64,000 nt of DNA, taken from contig NZ_JAENWM010000006.1 in NCBI RefSeq assembly GCF_016650035.1, forward strand, positions 1 to 64,000, in the 5' to 3' direction. Origin of the DNA: Clostridium sp. GTDB taxonomy: Bacteria > Bacillota > Clostridia > Clostridiales > Clostridiaceae. The position numbers and the translations under genes are program-made. Positions 1 to 8,434 of this stretch are shown in pieces; position 1 is the first letter of the stretch; every line of letters begins with the position of its first letter. The notes beneath the pieces were generated by a model that was not told the DNA's origin, ran no database searches, and was given only the letters and a program-made list of their open reading frames with translations.

Positions 1-104
1 AAAAGTGAACTATGAAAATGAATTGAAACTTATTTTATCAGCAATATTATATAAAAAAATCTGCGAATCACAAATAGTAATAGTAATTTATAATTTTAAG
101 TTAA

Positions 105-290
105 ATTAGTGCTTTTAAAAAAAATCATGCTTCAGCTCTGGATGTAATAAGACTTAAGTATTTTGGAGATTACAAATTAGAGGAAGTATCAACTATCTTA
201 GATATCCCAGTTGGAACGGTAAAATCAAGATTGAATTTTGGAATTAAAAAGTTAAAGGCGCTTATGGAGGTGAATAAAAATGCTCTGTGA
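105..290 (+). pseudogene. ECF sigma factor remnant (region 4 only)
   Basis: The frame ending at the TGA at 288-290 encodes a clear sigma-70 region 4 helix-turn-helix, with the stretch RLKYFGDYKLEEVSTILDI followed by PVGTVKSRL. This would bind the -35 element. The frame is closed by a TAA at 102-104 and no region 2 can be read upstream in any frame, so only the last ~60 residues survive. Its stop overlaps the start of the anti-sigma gene (ATG at 280), the usual arrangement of a translationally coupled sigma/anti-sigma pair. I infer a frameshifted or truncated sigma gene. The gene could also start left of the window and be broken by a local indel. Confidence 0.65.
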
Positions 291-1101
291 TGAAGCAAAG
301 GATAGGCTCTATGAATTTATTTATGATGAATTAAGTGTTGAAAAAACTAGTGAGGTAAAAGAGCATATTGATAACTGCCCTAGATGTAAAAAGGAATATG
401 AAGAGTTAAAGCAACTACTAATAAATGATATGGAAGAGTTTAAAGAGTTAACTGAGGAAATTAAAATCCCAAATGGCCTGTCAATAAAGGTTAAGGACTC
501 CATAAAAAAAAGGGGACTAAGAAAGTTTTCAAGGTACGCTGTAGCTGCCTGTATGTTATTTATATTAATAGGTGGTATACCAGTAGCTGCTCAGTATATA
601 AAATCAAGTACACTTCTTGATAAGTATAAGCAATTGGATCCAGAGATTGCTTCAATTTATAGCAATGATAATGGTGAAATGATAGAGAAAAGTAGTACTA
701 TGAAGGATATAACTTTTACTGTAGATGCAATTATAAATAAGAAGGACAGCACATTAATATTATTTACAGTTAAGGTACCTAAGGGTCAGGGAATAAATTA
801 TGCCACGCCTCCTTTTGGCATAGATTCTATAACGGTGCAAGATGTACTTGGGAAAATATATTTTACTACGGGTTCTGCAATGACACTCCAAAGTGTGAAT
901 AAGGATGGTGAAATAAAAGCAATAATGGAGATAGAACCCTTAAAGTTTTATGTAAGTAGTCTAACAGTTAGAATAACTGCTATGGAAGTTGGAAATATGA
1001 CTGTAACTACAAAAGATAGTGAATTGCAATATGATGTTAAAAAGAAAAAAAATATTTATGGAACATGGCAGGTTAAGTTTAGAATTCATAAATTAAAATA
1101 G
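280..1101 (+). CDS. Membrane anti-sigma factor, zinc-finger plus DUF4179-like
   Basis: Predicted single-pass anti-sigma factor. The N-terminal ~45 residues carry the anti-sigma zinc-finger signature H29-x3-C33-x2-C36, with an extra C3. A membrane segment follows at about residues 86-106. The exterior domain of ~165 residues resembles the DUF4179 sensor domain of clostridial ECF anti-sigma factors. The cytoplasmic zinc domain would hold its sigma factor until an envelope signal arrives. The ATG at 280 overlaps the end of the sigma remnant and is preceded by a GGAGG-type ribosome-binding site. Since the cognate sigma gene looks broken, this protein may be an orphan or may act on a paralogous sigma encoded elsewhere. 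Confidence 0.75.
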   Translation: MLCDEAKDRLYEFIYDELSVEKTSEVKEHIDNCPRCKKEYEELKQLLINDMEEFKELTEEIKIPNGLSIKVKDSIKKRGLRKFSRYAVAACMLFILIGGIPVAAQYIKSSTLLDKYKQLDPEIASIYSNDNGEMIEKSSTMKDITFTVDAIINKKDSTLILFTVKVPKGQGINYATPPFGIDSITVQDVLGKIYFTTGSAMTLQSVNKDGEIKAIMEIEPLKFYVSSLTVRITAMEVGNMTVTTKDSELQYDVKKKKNIYGTWQVKFRIHKLK

Positions 1102-1124
1102 TGTTTAAGTAAAGGAGGTCTGAT

Positions 1125-1985
1125 ATGTCTACAATTTTTTCGGTAATATTAAGATTAGCTACTATTTTAGTTTTTTATGCATTAATTATTACATTAGTAT
1201 ATAAATTTATTAAGGTTTTTATAGAAGACTTTAGAAAAAATAAACACAAGATCCTATTAATTAAAATAGTAGCAGTAGTTATTGTTATATTTAGTTTTAA
1301 TTATATGATAAATGCAAGAGGGGGATGGTACAATCCATATGTAGATAAACAGTATAAAAAATATTTTTTAAATTTGAAGGTTGAAAAGTCTTCCGGTGAC
1401 ACCAAAATAAAAATTAATGATGTACTAATGGATTTAAATAAATTATATTTTACCATTGGTGTAAAGGGCAGGGATAAGCTAGTAGCTGTGGAAGTAAAGA
1501 AAAACTTGCAGGATGAAGAGCCTTTAAGAGAAATAATAGGATTATGGCTTGGTAAAAGATTTATGTATTCATATAATGATTATGGTACATCTTACAAAAG
1601 TGAAAGCTTTATAGATCCAATGTATATTGTTTGTTATCTCTCAAGTGGGGAAGAGGTTAGTTTTAAGGTTGAGGATACAAAGGATATAAAATACCTTAGT
1701 AATATAATTCATATAGATAAAGATTTGCAAGAAGAAGGCGAAAAAATCAGAATGAGAACCTTCACAAGTGGTGTCACTTATGGAGAATTATATATGGTTT
1801 CAGATCTAGGATATGATGCCACCGATGTTTCTATATTTATCGATGATAAAGAATACAAAAACCTCATGGGCTCAGGCTCAGGAGGACAACAAAACTATAC
1901 TACTCCTCCAATTGGTGATAGCAAGGTATATGTGAAAATTGTAGTTAAGAGTAGTGGAAAAGAATATAAGGTTGATATCCAGTAA
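1125..1985 (+). CDS. Membrane protein of unknown function
   Basis: 286 residues that I do not recognise. Two hydrophobic segments lie near the N-terminus (about residues 5-28 and 43-62), joined by a short basic loop. A mostly hydrophilic domain of ~220 residues, probably extracytoplasmic, follows. The ribosome-binding site AAAGGAGG lies just upstream of the ATG, and only 23 bases separate it from the anti-sigma gene, so the two are likely co-transcribed. It may be part of the same envelope-sensing module. The domain after the second membrane segment has alternating beta-like segments similar in texture to the anti-sigma exterior domain, but no motif supports a function. Confidence 0.6.
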   Translation: MSTIFSVILRLATILVFYALIITLVYKFIKVFIEDFRKNKHKILLIKIVAVVIVIFSFNYMINARGGWYNPYVDKQYKKYFLNLKVEKSSGDTKIKINDVLMDLNKLYFTIGVKGRDKLVAVEVKKNLQDEEPLREIIGLWLGKRFMYSYNDYGTSYKSESFIDPMYIVCYLSSGEEVSFKVEDTKDIKYLSNIIHIDKDLQEEGEKIRMRTFTSGVTYGELYMVSDLGYDATDVSIFIDDKEYKNLMGSGSGGQQNYTTPPIGDSKVYVKIVVKSSGKEYKVDIQ

Positions 1986-2016
1986 CTGATAGCAAGTGAA
2001 TTCAGTTTAAGGCCTA

Positions 2017-2061
2017 AATACAATAAAAACGGCTCAATTCACGAGCCGTTTTTATTGTATT
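2017..2061. terminator. Bidirectional terminator
   Basis: A perfect 19-bp stem (2017-2035 with 2043-2061) and 7-base loop sit between convergent genes. A and T runs flank the GGCTC/GAGCC core, so it can end transcription from both sides. Confidence 0.9.
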
Positions 2062-2075
2062 TATTTCTAGCTAAA

Positions 2076-3473
2076 CTACATAATGAAAATAGCTACAATA
2101 GTAGTAATCACTAAACCTATGACAACTGGCTTAATGTTTTTCTTAGCCAGTTCAAAGGGATCAACACCACAAATAGCTGCTACAGGAATTACTGCCCAAG
2201 GAATTATTGTTCCACCGCCTACCCAAATTCCAGCTATTTGGCCCAGGGCCGTAAGGGTTGAGGTTCCTGCACCTAAAGCCGAACCGAAGATCTTAGAAAT
2301 TGAACCAACAAGGGATATGCCGGAGAAACCTGAGCCATCCAGACCCGTAATTGCACCCACAACTGTAAGCGTGCTGGCTGCTACTGCTGAGCTAAGAGGG
2401 ACTAAGTTTGCAAGTGCAACACCTAAATCATTAACAATTCCATTAGAACCCTCAGGAAGTATTTTTCCGAAAATATCAGTGAAAGCTGAATCCCCTAAAT
2501 AAAAGAAAGCAGCTATAGGGATAACAATACCGAATATCTTAAAACCGAATTGTAAACCCTTAACAAAATTATCAGTAATTTTCTCTAAGGGGTGATTCTT
2601 GTAGGTTAATATTGAAACCAAACTTAGTATAAATACAGCTGTGCCTCCAATAAGAGCTGTTGCATCACCACCTTGAAGTTTTGCAGTGTACATTATATAG
2701 ATGTCTAATGCGAAAAGCACTAGTATAAATAATGCCAAAAATTTTCTTAGAATTTTGGAAGAAATAAGCACTCTTTCAGGTAAACTACTTGTAGTTTCCT
2801 CTGTTTTAAATTCAACGGATAGTAGTCCTTTCTTAATATCCGCTCTAAGAAAATAAAAGGCTGCGGTAGTTGTAACTATGCCCATTGTGATTACAAGTGG
2901 AATACTTGCAGATATAACACTCGCAATAGGTATGCCAGCCCCATCTGCAGTAAGTTTAGGTGCAGCCTGAATTATATAATCACTTGACAGAGCTATGCCG
3001 TGTCCAAATAAGTTCATTGAAATGGCCACACCCATGGCTGGTAACCCTGCTTTTATGGCAATCGGTAAGAATAATGCTCCCACAAGTGCTACTGCTGGGG
3101 ATGGCCAGAAAAACCAAGATAAAATCATCATAAAGATGCCGATAACCCAATAAGCTATCCAATAATTTTTAATGATGCCTTTAAAAGGGGACACTAGTTC
3201 ATCATTTATTCCAGAATCCATAAGAGTGTTGCTCATAGCAGTTATGATGGATATTATAAAGATGGTAGGCATTAGCTCTTTTGTTGCATAAACAAAGCTA
3301 TTAAATACACCCATGGTAGATCTGTAGATAGAACCTGTACCAAAAAGACCTAGGAGAAAAATACCTAATATACATATAAGAGATATATCCTTCTTCTTTA
3401 TCATGGCGAATATTATTATAAGAATGAAGATTAGATATATATAGTGAAGAGGGGTTAGTGTTAAATTAATCAT
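2076..3473 (-). CDS. Multi-pass organic-anion/ion transporter
   Basis: Polytopic membrane protein of about 465 residues with roughly 11-12 hydrophobic segments and a glycine/serine-rich re-entrant-like stretch near the C-terminus (GAITGLDGSGFSG, then GSALGAGTS). This layout resembles the ion-transporter superfamily (CitM, DcuC and GntP-type permeases), but I cannot name the subfamily. It is divergent from malic enzyme, so malate or another C4-dicarboxylate is a reasonable but unproven substrate. The open frame extends to a TTG at 3485. I chose the ATG at 3473 because GGAGAA lies six bases before it, inside the longer reading. Confidence 0.65.
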   Translation of the reverse strand: MINLTLTPLHYIYLIFILIIIFAMIKKKDISLICILGIFLLGLFGTGSIYRSTMGVFNSFVYATKELMPTIFIISIITAMSNTLMDSGINDELVSPFKGIIKNYWIAYWVIGIFMMILSWFFWPSPAVALVGALFLPIAIKAGLPAMGVAISMNLFGHGIALSSDYIIQAAPKLTADGAGIPIASVISASIPLVITMGIVTTTAAFYFLRADIKKGLLSVEFKTEETTSSLPERVLISSKILRKFLALFILVLFALDIYIMYTAKLQGGDATALIGGTAVFILSLVSILTYKNHPLEKITDNFVKGLQFGFKIFGIVIPIAAFFYLGDSAFTDIFGKILPEGSNGIVNDLGVALANLVPLSSAVAASTLTVVGAITGLDGSGFSGISLVGSISKIFGSALGAGTSTLTALGQIAGIWVGGGTIIPWAVIPVAAICGVDPFELAKKNIKPVVIGLVITTIVAIFIM

Positions 3474-3611
3474 GTGCTTCTCCAATTAGCATTGTTATAG
3501 TATTAGATTATGAGAAAATACATACTTGGTTACTAACTATCATAGCCACTTATTGTGTTTATCATTATATTAGTAATTATAGAGTCGTAAAATAAGGGAA
3601 ACCTTAATAAA

Positions 3612-3640
3612 TAGACATGACTCCTGTGTTATTATATAAT
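3612..3640 (+). promoter_or_regulatory. SigA-type promoter of malic enzyme
   Basis: TAGACA (3612-3617), a 17-base spacer and TATAAT (3635-3640) lie about 105 bases before the malic enzyme start. The -10 box is perfect and the -35 has one mismatch. Confidence 0.6.
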
Positions 3641-3745
3641 GGTAGGTGTAAAGGATATCGGTGGTATAGATGATCAGAGTTTTAATAAGTATTATCTTGA
3701 GCAGATAGATGGATTTAAATTAAATGCAAGGAGGTATATTTTATA

Positions 3746-4918
3746 ATGAATTACGATGAACTTAGTCTAAAAATGCATGAAGAAAATAAAGGTATGATTA
3801 GTATAGTATCTAAAGTTTCTGTGAAAAACAGAGATCAGTTAAGTACTGCCTACACACCAGGGGTTGCTGAACCTTGTAGGAAAATTTATAAAAATAGTGA
3901 AGATGTCTATAAATATACAGCTAAAGGAAATCTTGTAGCGGTAATTTCTGATGGAACGGCAGTGCTTGGACTTGGAGATATAGGACCATTAGCTGCAATG
4001 CCAGTTATGGAAGGGAAAGCAACATTATTTAAGGAATTTGCAAATATTGACGCTTTTCCAATATGTCTTGATACAAAAGATGTTGAAGAGATTATAAAAA
4101 CAGTAAAATATCTTGCCCCAACTTTTGGAGGGATAAACTTAGAGGATATATCCGCACCAAGATGTTTTGAAATTGAGAGAAGATTAAAAGAAGAATTAGA
4201 TATACCTGTATTCCATGATGATCAACATGGCACTGCAATTGTGGTACTAGCCGGAGTTATTAATGCACTAAAGGTAGTTAAAAAAGACATTGATGTTGCA
4301 AAAGTAGTTATAAATGGTGCAGGTTCAGCAGGAATATCAATTTGTAAGCTTCTTCTTTCATATGGTATTAAAAATATAGTAATGTGTGATAAGAAAGGTG
4401 CACTTGCAGAGGGACTTGATTGGATGAATCCACCTCAAGTAGAAATGGCAAAGGTTACTAATAGAAATATGGAGCAGGGGTTACTAATGGAAATAATAAA
4501 AGAAAAAGATGTATTTATTGGAGTTTCAGGACCCAATATGGTAAATGCAGATATGGTTAGAACTATGAATAGTGATGCAATTATATTCGCAATGGCAAAT
4601 CCATCACCTGAAATAATGCCAGAAGAAGCTAAAAAAGGTGGCGCAAGAGTAATTGCAACAGGAAGGTCAGATTATCCAAATCAGATTAATAATGTATTGA
4701 TATTCCCAGGAATATTTAGAGGAGCACTAGATGTAAGAGCAACAGATATAACTGAAGATATGAAACTTGCAGCAGCAATAGCAATAGCAAGCTTGATTAC
4801 AGATGAAGAATTAAATGATGAATACATTATCCCAGGAGCTTTTGACCCTCGGGTAGCAAAAACTGTTGCAGCGGAAGTAGCTAGAGTAGCAAGAGAAACA
4901 GGAATAGCAAAAATTTAG
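3746..4918 (+). CDS. Malic enzyme (malate dehydrogenase, decarboxylating)
   Basis: Oxidatively decarboxylates malate to pyruvate and CO2 with NAD(P)+. At 390 residues it is the short bacterial form without the phosphotransacetylase-like extension. Visible family features are Tyr36 in STAYTPGV, the catalytic lysine at about 91 in MEGKATLF, metal ligands E133, D134 and D159 (the last in FHDDQHGTA), the nucleotide-binding GAGSAG at 191-196, and the late FAMANPSPE motif. The second beta strand ends in MCDKKG; an aspartate there usually favours NAD. AAGGAGG precedes the ATG. The gene diverges from a likely organic-acid transporter and is followed by a 2-hydroxyacid dehydrogenase, suggesting organic-acid metabolism. 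Confidence 0.9.
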   Translation: MNYDELSLKMHEENKGMISIVSKVSVKNRDQLSTAYTPGVAEPCRKIYKNSEDVYKYTAKGNLVAVISDGTAVLGLGDIGPLAAMPVMEGKATLFKEFANIDAFPICLDTKDVEEIIKTVKYLAPTFGGINLEDISAPRCFEIERRLKEELDIPVFHDDQHGTAIVVLAGVINALKVVKKDIDVAKVVINGAGSAGISICKLLLSYGIKNIVMCDKKGALAEGLDWMNPPQVEMAKVTNRNMEQGLLMEIIKEKDVFIGVSGPNMVNADMVRTMNSDAIIFAMANPSPEIMPEEAKKGGARVIATGRSDYPNQINNVLIFPGIFRGALDVRATDITEDMKLAAAIAIASLITDEELNDEYIIPGAFDPRVAKTVAAEVARVARETGIAKI

Positions 4919-5043
4919 AATACCGATTATAAATGATTTGTATGTCTAATACTGGCAAGTAGTTTATTAAAAATATTCATGTAAATAAATAGCGAGGGTA
5001 GCTAAAGTTATTAATGAATTTATAGTGGATAAGGGGGCAAAAA

Positions 5044-6021
5044 ATGAATAAAACTAATATATATATTGCTGAGAAACTACCTGAAGAGGTGGAAAAATAT
5101 ATCGCTAAGTACTGCAACTATGAAAAGTGGGACTTTGATGAAAAAATACCAAGAGACATATTGCTTCAAAGGATTAAAGATAAAGATGGAGTAATTTTAA
5201 CAGGTATAAAAATTGATGAAGAACTATTAAAGAACGCTCCAAAGTTAAAGGTTGTAAGCAATATTTCGGTTGGTTATAATAATTTTGAATTGGAAGCAAT
5301 GAAGAAAAGAAAAATTATAGGTACAAACACGCCTTACGTACTAGATGATACTGTGGCAGATTTAATACTTGGGCTAATGTTATCTGCTTCGAGAAGAATT
5401 GTTGAATTAGACAGATATGTGAAGGAGGGTAAATGGACACCTAGGGACGATGAAAATTTATTTGGGTTAGATGTTCATCATACTACTTTAGGGATTATAG
5501 GCATGGGTAGAATAGGTGAAGCAGTTGCTAAAAGAGCTAAGTTTGGATTTGACATGGAAGTATTATATTATAATAGAAGCAGAAAAGAGGATACTGAGAA
5601 AAGATTAGGGGTAAAATATTGTGATTTTGATTCTCTATTACAAAAATCTGATTTTATCGTACTGATGACTCCACTTACAGAGGACACCTATCATCTAATA
5701 GATACTAAAGAGTTTGATAAGATGAAAAATACAGCAGTATTTATAAATGCATCCAGAGGTCAGACGGTTAATGAGAAGGCGTTAATAGAAGCGCTAAAAA
5801 GTAATAAAATATATGCAGCAGGGCTTGATGTTTATGAAACGGAGCCGATTAATTCAGGTAACCCTCTGCTTAAAATGCCGAATGTAGTTACGATTCCACA
5901 TATAGGATCGGCTACTGAGAAAACACGATATAATATGTGCATGGTAGCTGCAAAAAGCCTTGTTAGTGCAGTTACAGGCGAAGTTCCTATAAATGTTGTA
6001 CCTGAATTGAATAAGATTTAA
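5044..6021 (+). CDS. D-2-hydroxyacid dehydrogenase (glyoxylate/hydroxypyruvate reductase type)
   Basis: NAD(P)H-dependent reductase of 2-keto acids, 325 residues, full family length. The Rossmann motif GMGRIG is at 153-158. The catalytic triad is visible: R238 in INASRGQ, E267 in DVYETEP and H286 in IPHIGSA. NRSR after the second Rossmann strand suggests possible NADPH use, as in GhrA/GhrB relatives. A strong AAGGGGG ribosome-binding site precedes the ATG. It lies 125 bases after malic enzyme with no clear terminator between, so read-through is possible. The exact substrate (glyoxylate, hydroxypyruvate, phenylpyruvate-like acids) cannot be decided from sequence. Confidence 0.85.
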   Translation: MNKTNIYIAEKLPEEVEKYIAKYCNYEKWDFDEKIPRDILLQRIKDKDGVILTGIKIDEELLKNAPKLKVVSNISVGYNNFELEAMKKRKIIGTNTPYVLDDTVADLILGLMLSASRRIVELDRYVKEGKWTPRDDENLFGLDVHHTTLGIIGMGRIGEAVAKRAKFGFDMEVLYYNRSRKEDTEKRLGVKYCDFDSLLQKSDFIVLMTPLTEDTYHLIDTKEFDKMKNTAVFINASRGQTVNEKALIEALKSNKIYAAGLDVYETEPINSGNPLLKMPNVVTIPHIGSATEKTRYNMCMVAAKSLVSAVTGEVPINVVPELNKI

Positions 6022-6023
6022 TT

Positions 6024-6067
6024 AATAACCGCTGGGGATGCTTTTATCCTTCATCGGTTATTATTTT
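6024..6067 (+). terminator. Rho-independent terminator
   Basis: Stem AATAACCG/CGGTTATT (6024-6031 with 6055-6062) with an inner GGAT/ATCC pair, followed by TTATTTT, directly after the hydroxyacid dehydrogenase. Confidence 0.75.
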
Positions 6068-6115
6068 ATGTTCGATAAAGTTATTTACTATAGTATCAGT
6101 TATATAAAAAACTGA

Positions 6116-6145
6116 AATAAATATACATGGATATGTATATTTATT
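6116..6145. repeat. Perfect AT-rich inverted repeat
   Basis: Two 13-base arms (6116-6128 and 6133-6145) around GGAT, in the 290-base gap before the orphan gene at 6353. There is no T tract on either side, so it looks more like an operator or RNA hairpin than a terminator. The rest of the gap is AT-rich without other genes. Confidence 0.5.
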
Positions 6146-6277
6146 CACGAAAGTTTTATTGTAAATTAATCTAAATATGACTAATTTACAACATTTATTA
6201 TCAAACAATAGCCATAAACAAAGCTTTACAGATGCATTTAAATCGTAAAAATATTCAATAAATATTACAAAAAAGCA

Positions 6278-6306
6278 TTGACTAATGAATTTAAATGCAG
6301 TACAAT
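6278..6306 (+). promoter_or_regulatory. SigA-type promoter
   Basis: TTGACT (6278-6283), a 17-base spacer and TACAAT (6301-6306), about 47 bases upstream of the 6353 gene. An 11-base inverted repeat TGCATTTAAAT/ATTTAAATGCA has its right arm inside the spacer, a position where a repressor could block the promoter. Confidence 0.75.
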
Positions 6307-6352
6307 GTATACAAATAAATTTTTATTCTATTAATTCAAGGGGGCAATATAA

Positions 6353-6739
6353 ATGTCAAACACACAATTATTTAAGTCTGAAAACGAATTAGTATGTTTT
6401 ATTTCTGAATATATAATCAAACATGATGATACTATAGCAATTATAAAAAAAGATTTGAGAAAAGACGTAATTAAGTCTTTATTAATAAATGAAGATTTTA
6501 ATGCCTTTAAAGATATATCTGATTCAGAAGAGAATGTACTATTTTTAATCAAAACTGGTGATAAGGAAGAAAAGAATTTAAGTCTTAAGGTGTGCGGTGC
6601 ACATAATAAGCATACTAAAGCTTTTAAGATGGTTGATATTGATAATATACTACTTGTAGATGGTTTGATTACTGATGATGAAGCTAAGAGTATAATTTAC
6701 AATAAGGAAATCACTAATATGAAGTTACAATTACAATAA
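6353..6739 (+). CDS. Conserved-looking small protein of unknown function
   Basis: 128 residues, predicted soluble and mixed alpha/beta, with no signal peptide or membrane segment. I recognise no family. The run AIIKKDLRKDVIKSLL looks helical and there is a single cysteine followed by a His-rich patch (KVCGAHNKHTK). It has a good promoter at 6278, an AAGGGGG ribosome-binding site and its own strong terminator, so it is a monocistronic, probably well expressed gene. The reading frame is supported by those signals and not by homology. Confidence 0.65.
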   Translation: MSNTQLFKSENELVCFISEYIIKHDDTIAIIKKDLRKDVIKSLLINEDFNAFKDISDSEENVLFLIKTGDKEEKNLSLKVCGAHNKHTKAFKMVDIDNILLVDGLITDDEAKSIIYNKEITNMKLQLQ

Positions 6740-6758
6740 AATTTCTTCTGGTTTCAGT

Positions 6759-6810
6759 AAAAAAGTTCTCTACTATAACAAATTAGCTTGTTATAGTAGA
6801 GAACTTTTTT
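6759..6810. terminator. Bidirectional terminator
   Basis: A perfect 23-bp stem (6759-6781 with 6788-6810) ends in a run of T. It closes the 6353 gene and would also stop the opposing decayed genes. Confidence 0.9.
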
Positions 6811-6851
6811 GTTGTTTAAGTATGGTTCCATAAAGGCATAAGGGTGTTTAT

Positions 6852-7079
6852 TTAATGACTTTTTCTTTCGCCACCACCCTTACCGTGTCCACGATTTTGT
6901 GGTAACTCTTGAGTGGTTGGCAATGTTACATTCAAAAGCGCTTGTGATAGAGCATCATTAACTGCATTCATTATGCCTATGGAAGTAAAGGTTGCTCCGG
7001 AATTTGCATCTACCTCAGAATTTTGATTATCCAATAGGGTAACTTTATTAACATTATATGAATTATTTAATATTGACAA
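6852..7079 (-). pseudogene. FMN-binding domain remnant
   Basis: This frame encodes the C-terminal end of an FMN-binding (FMN_bind) domain: NSEVDANSGATFTSIGIMNA contains the SGAT motif whose threonine carries covalent flavin in related proteins. The preceding beta strands that make up the rest of the ~90-residue domain are absent, because a TAG closes the frame about 23 codons before the motif. No signal peptide, ATG or ribosome-binding site is present; the only start is a TTG at 7079 inside the upstream gene's end. I infer a deletion relic fused behind the DUF3048 gene. It ends in a Gly/Lys/His-rich tail. Confidence 0.6.
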
Positions 7080-8100
7080 CAGTACTTTTATCTACAATGT
7101 TCCACCAAGTGTTCCCAGGATTCAATGGTAATTCATTACCTGCTTCATCAGTTAAAAGGGTTTGTGAAGTGGCATTCTTTTTACGCCAATGCATTTTAAC
7201 AAACTTGCCATTGCTAATAACATAGCCATCTCCACTACCTACAATAGCAATGTCTAAATGAAGTCCATCTGATTGTAGTTTGATGGAAGTGAATTGTACC
7301 ACTATATTTTTAGTTGTTAGGGGGAGATTATCTTCTTTATTAACAGCAGACTTTTCATCCATGCTTTTAAGATAAAGTCCATCTTTATATGTGTATCTAG
7401 TGCTGTAGGTTTTACTTATTTTTAAAAATATATCTGTAGCTGGCAAAAATTCATCACTATCCCAATAGTTTTTATCAAAATTCAACTTTACAGTGGGCGC
7501 TTTAACATAATCCTTTGTTTTAATAAGTGCTCTTAATTTCTCAGTAGAGGTATAAAGGTTATGAGGAGCTTTCCTTACTTTATCCCTCCAATAAGTAGAA
7601 CCATAGGCGAACTCATTCATACTCATTAAGTTCTCATTTTTCACTCTAGCAAGAGCCTCTGCACTACCGCCACAATGAGCAAAGGGAAGGTTATATTCTG
7701 CGGCAATATCTAAGAAATAAGGCCTTGCACTTCTAATGGGTCCAATCTTTTCAGCATCGCTCTTTTAGAATAATGCAATGAATCTAGGTATGCCACCTTC
7801 AGCCACAGTTTCATAAACAATATCTGCAGCATTTAAACCTGATTGAGGTCTTGCAGCTACTAAGTTTTCTACTATGGCAAGTACAGCTATGTTATCTAAT
7901 GATTCTTTTTCTACCACTTCACCTGTATAGGGAGAATAGTATTTTTGTGGGGCTTCCACAGGTGCGGGAACAGGAACTTTTGTTTCAACAGCTTCCGGCT
8001 TACTTGGAGTAACAATAGGTTCAGGTTTCTTTGTACATCCAACAACCATAAAACTAACTAAAATAATTATACCTAATAGTAGCTTAGATTTATTCTTCAT
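7063..8100 (-). pseudogene. DUF3048 (YerB-like) lipoprotein with premature stop
   Basis: Starting at the ATG at 8100 (AAGGAG nine bases upstream), the product begins with a lipoprotein signal ending in the lipobox VVGC, then a Pro-rich linker and the first part of DUF3048 (ARPQSGLNAADIVYETVAEG). An in-frame TAA at 7765-7767 follows IPRFIALF. The same frame then continues without a shift through KIGPIRSARPYFLDIAAEY to a normal DUF3048 end (PGNTWWNIV) at 7063. A single-base change (for example Tyr TAT to TAA) explains the break. DUF3048 proteins are envelope lipoproteins of unknown role. Short-term read-through or a sequencing error cannot be excluded. Confidence 0.8.
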
Positions 8101-8434
8101 ATGAATCATCTCCTTGTATATCATTAATTTGTGTTATAGAGGTCATACTTGATAGCGACAAGTTTCTTATCTATCATATTGTTATCTTTTGTTTGATTCT
8201 ACATAACATTAAATAATCCTTCATAAAAGCAATATATTATAAAAAAATTCAAGATTTAATTAGAAAATTACTTATGAGGGAGTTAATAGGAAGACGTGAC
8301 GGTGCACAGTTGTATTTTTTTATTAAAACCGCGACTTCGTGAATATTTATTAAAATATCTTTACTTAAATAAGGTGAAAGTTTAATATTAATATAATAAC
8401 TTTAAATTATTATTTGGGGATGGGGGAATAAAAA

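Noticed and set aside
1-101. Open frame KVNYENELKLILSAILY... at the left edge as the N-terminus of the ECF sigma factor.
   Set aside because: It shows no region 2 motif and ends before region 4 in another frame, so I could not show that it belongs to the same gene.
3639-3746. 35-codon open frame whose TAA overlaps the malic enzyme ATG.
   Set aside because: Its ATG lies within the predicted -10 box and it has no ribosome-binding site, so it is probably untranslated leader.
4990-5049. Short frame reading IARVAKVINEFIVDKGAKNE before the hydroxyacid dehydrogenase.
   Set aside because: Only about 20 codons after a stop, with no start or ribosome-binding site, and no convincing similarity.
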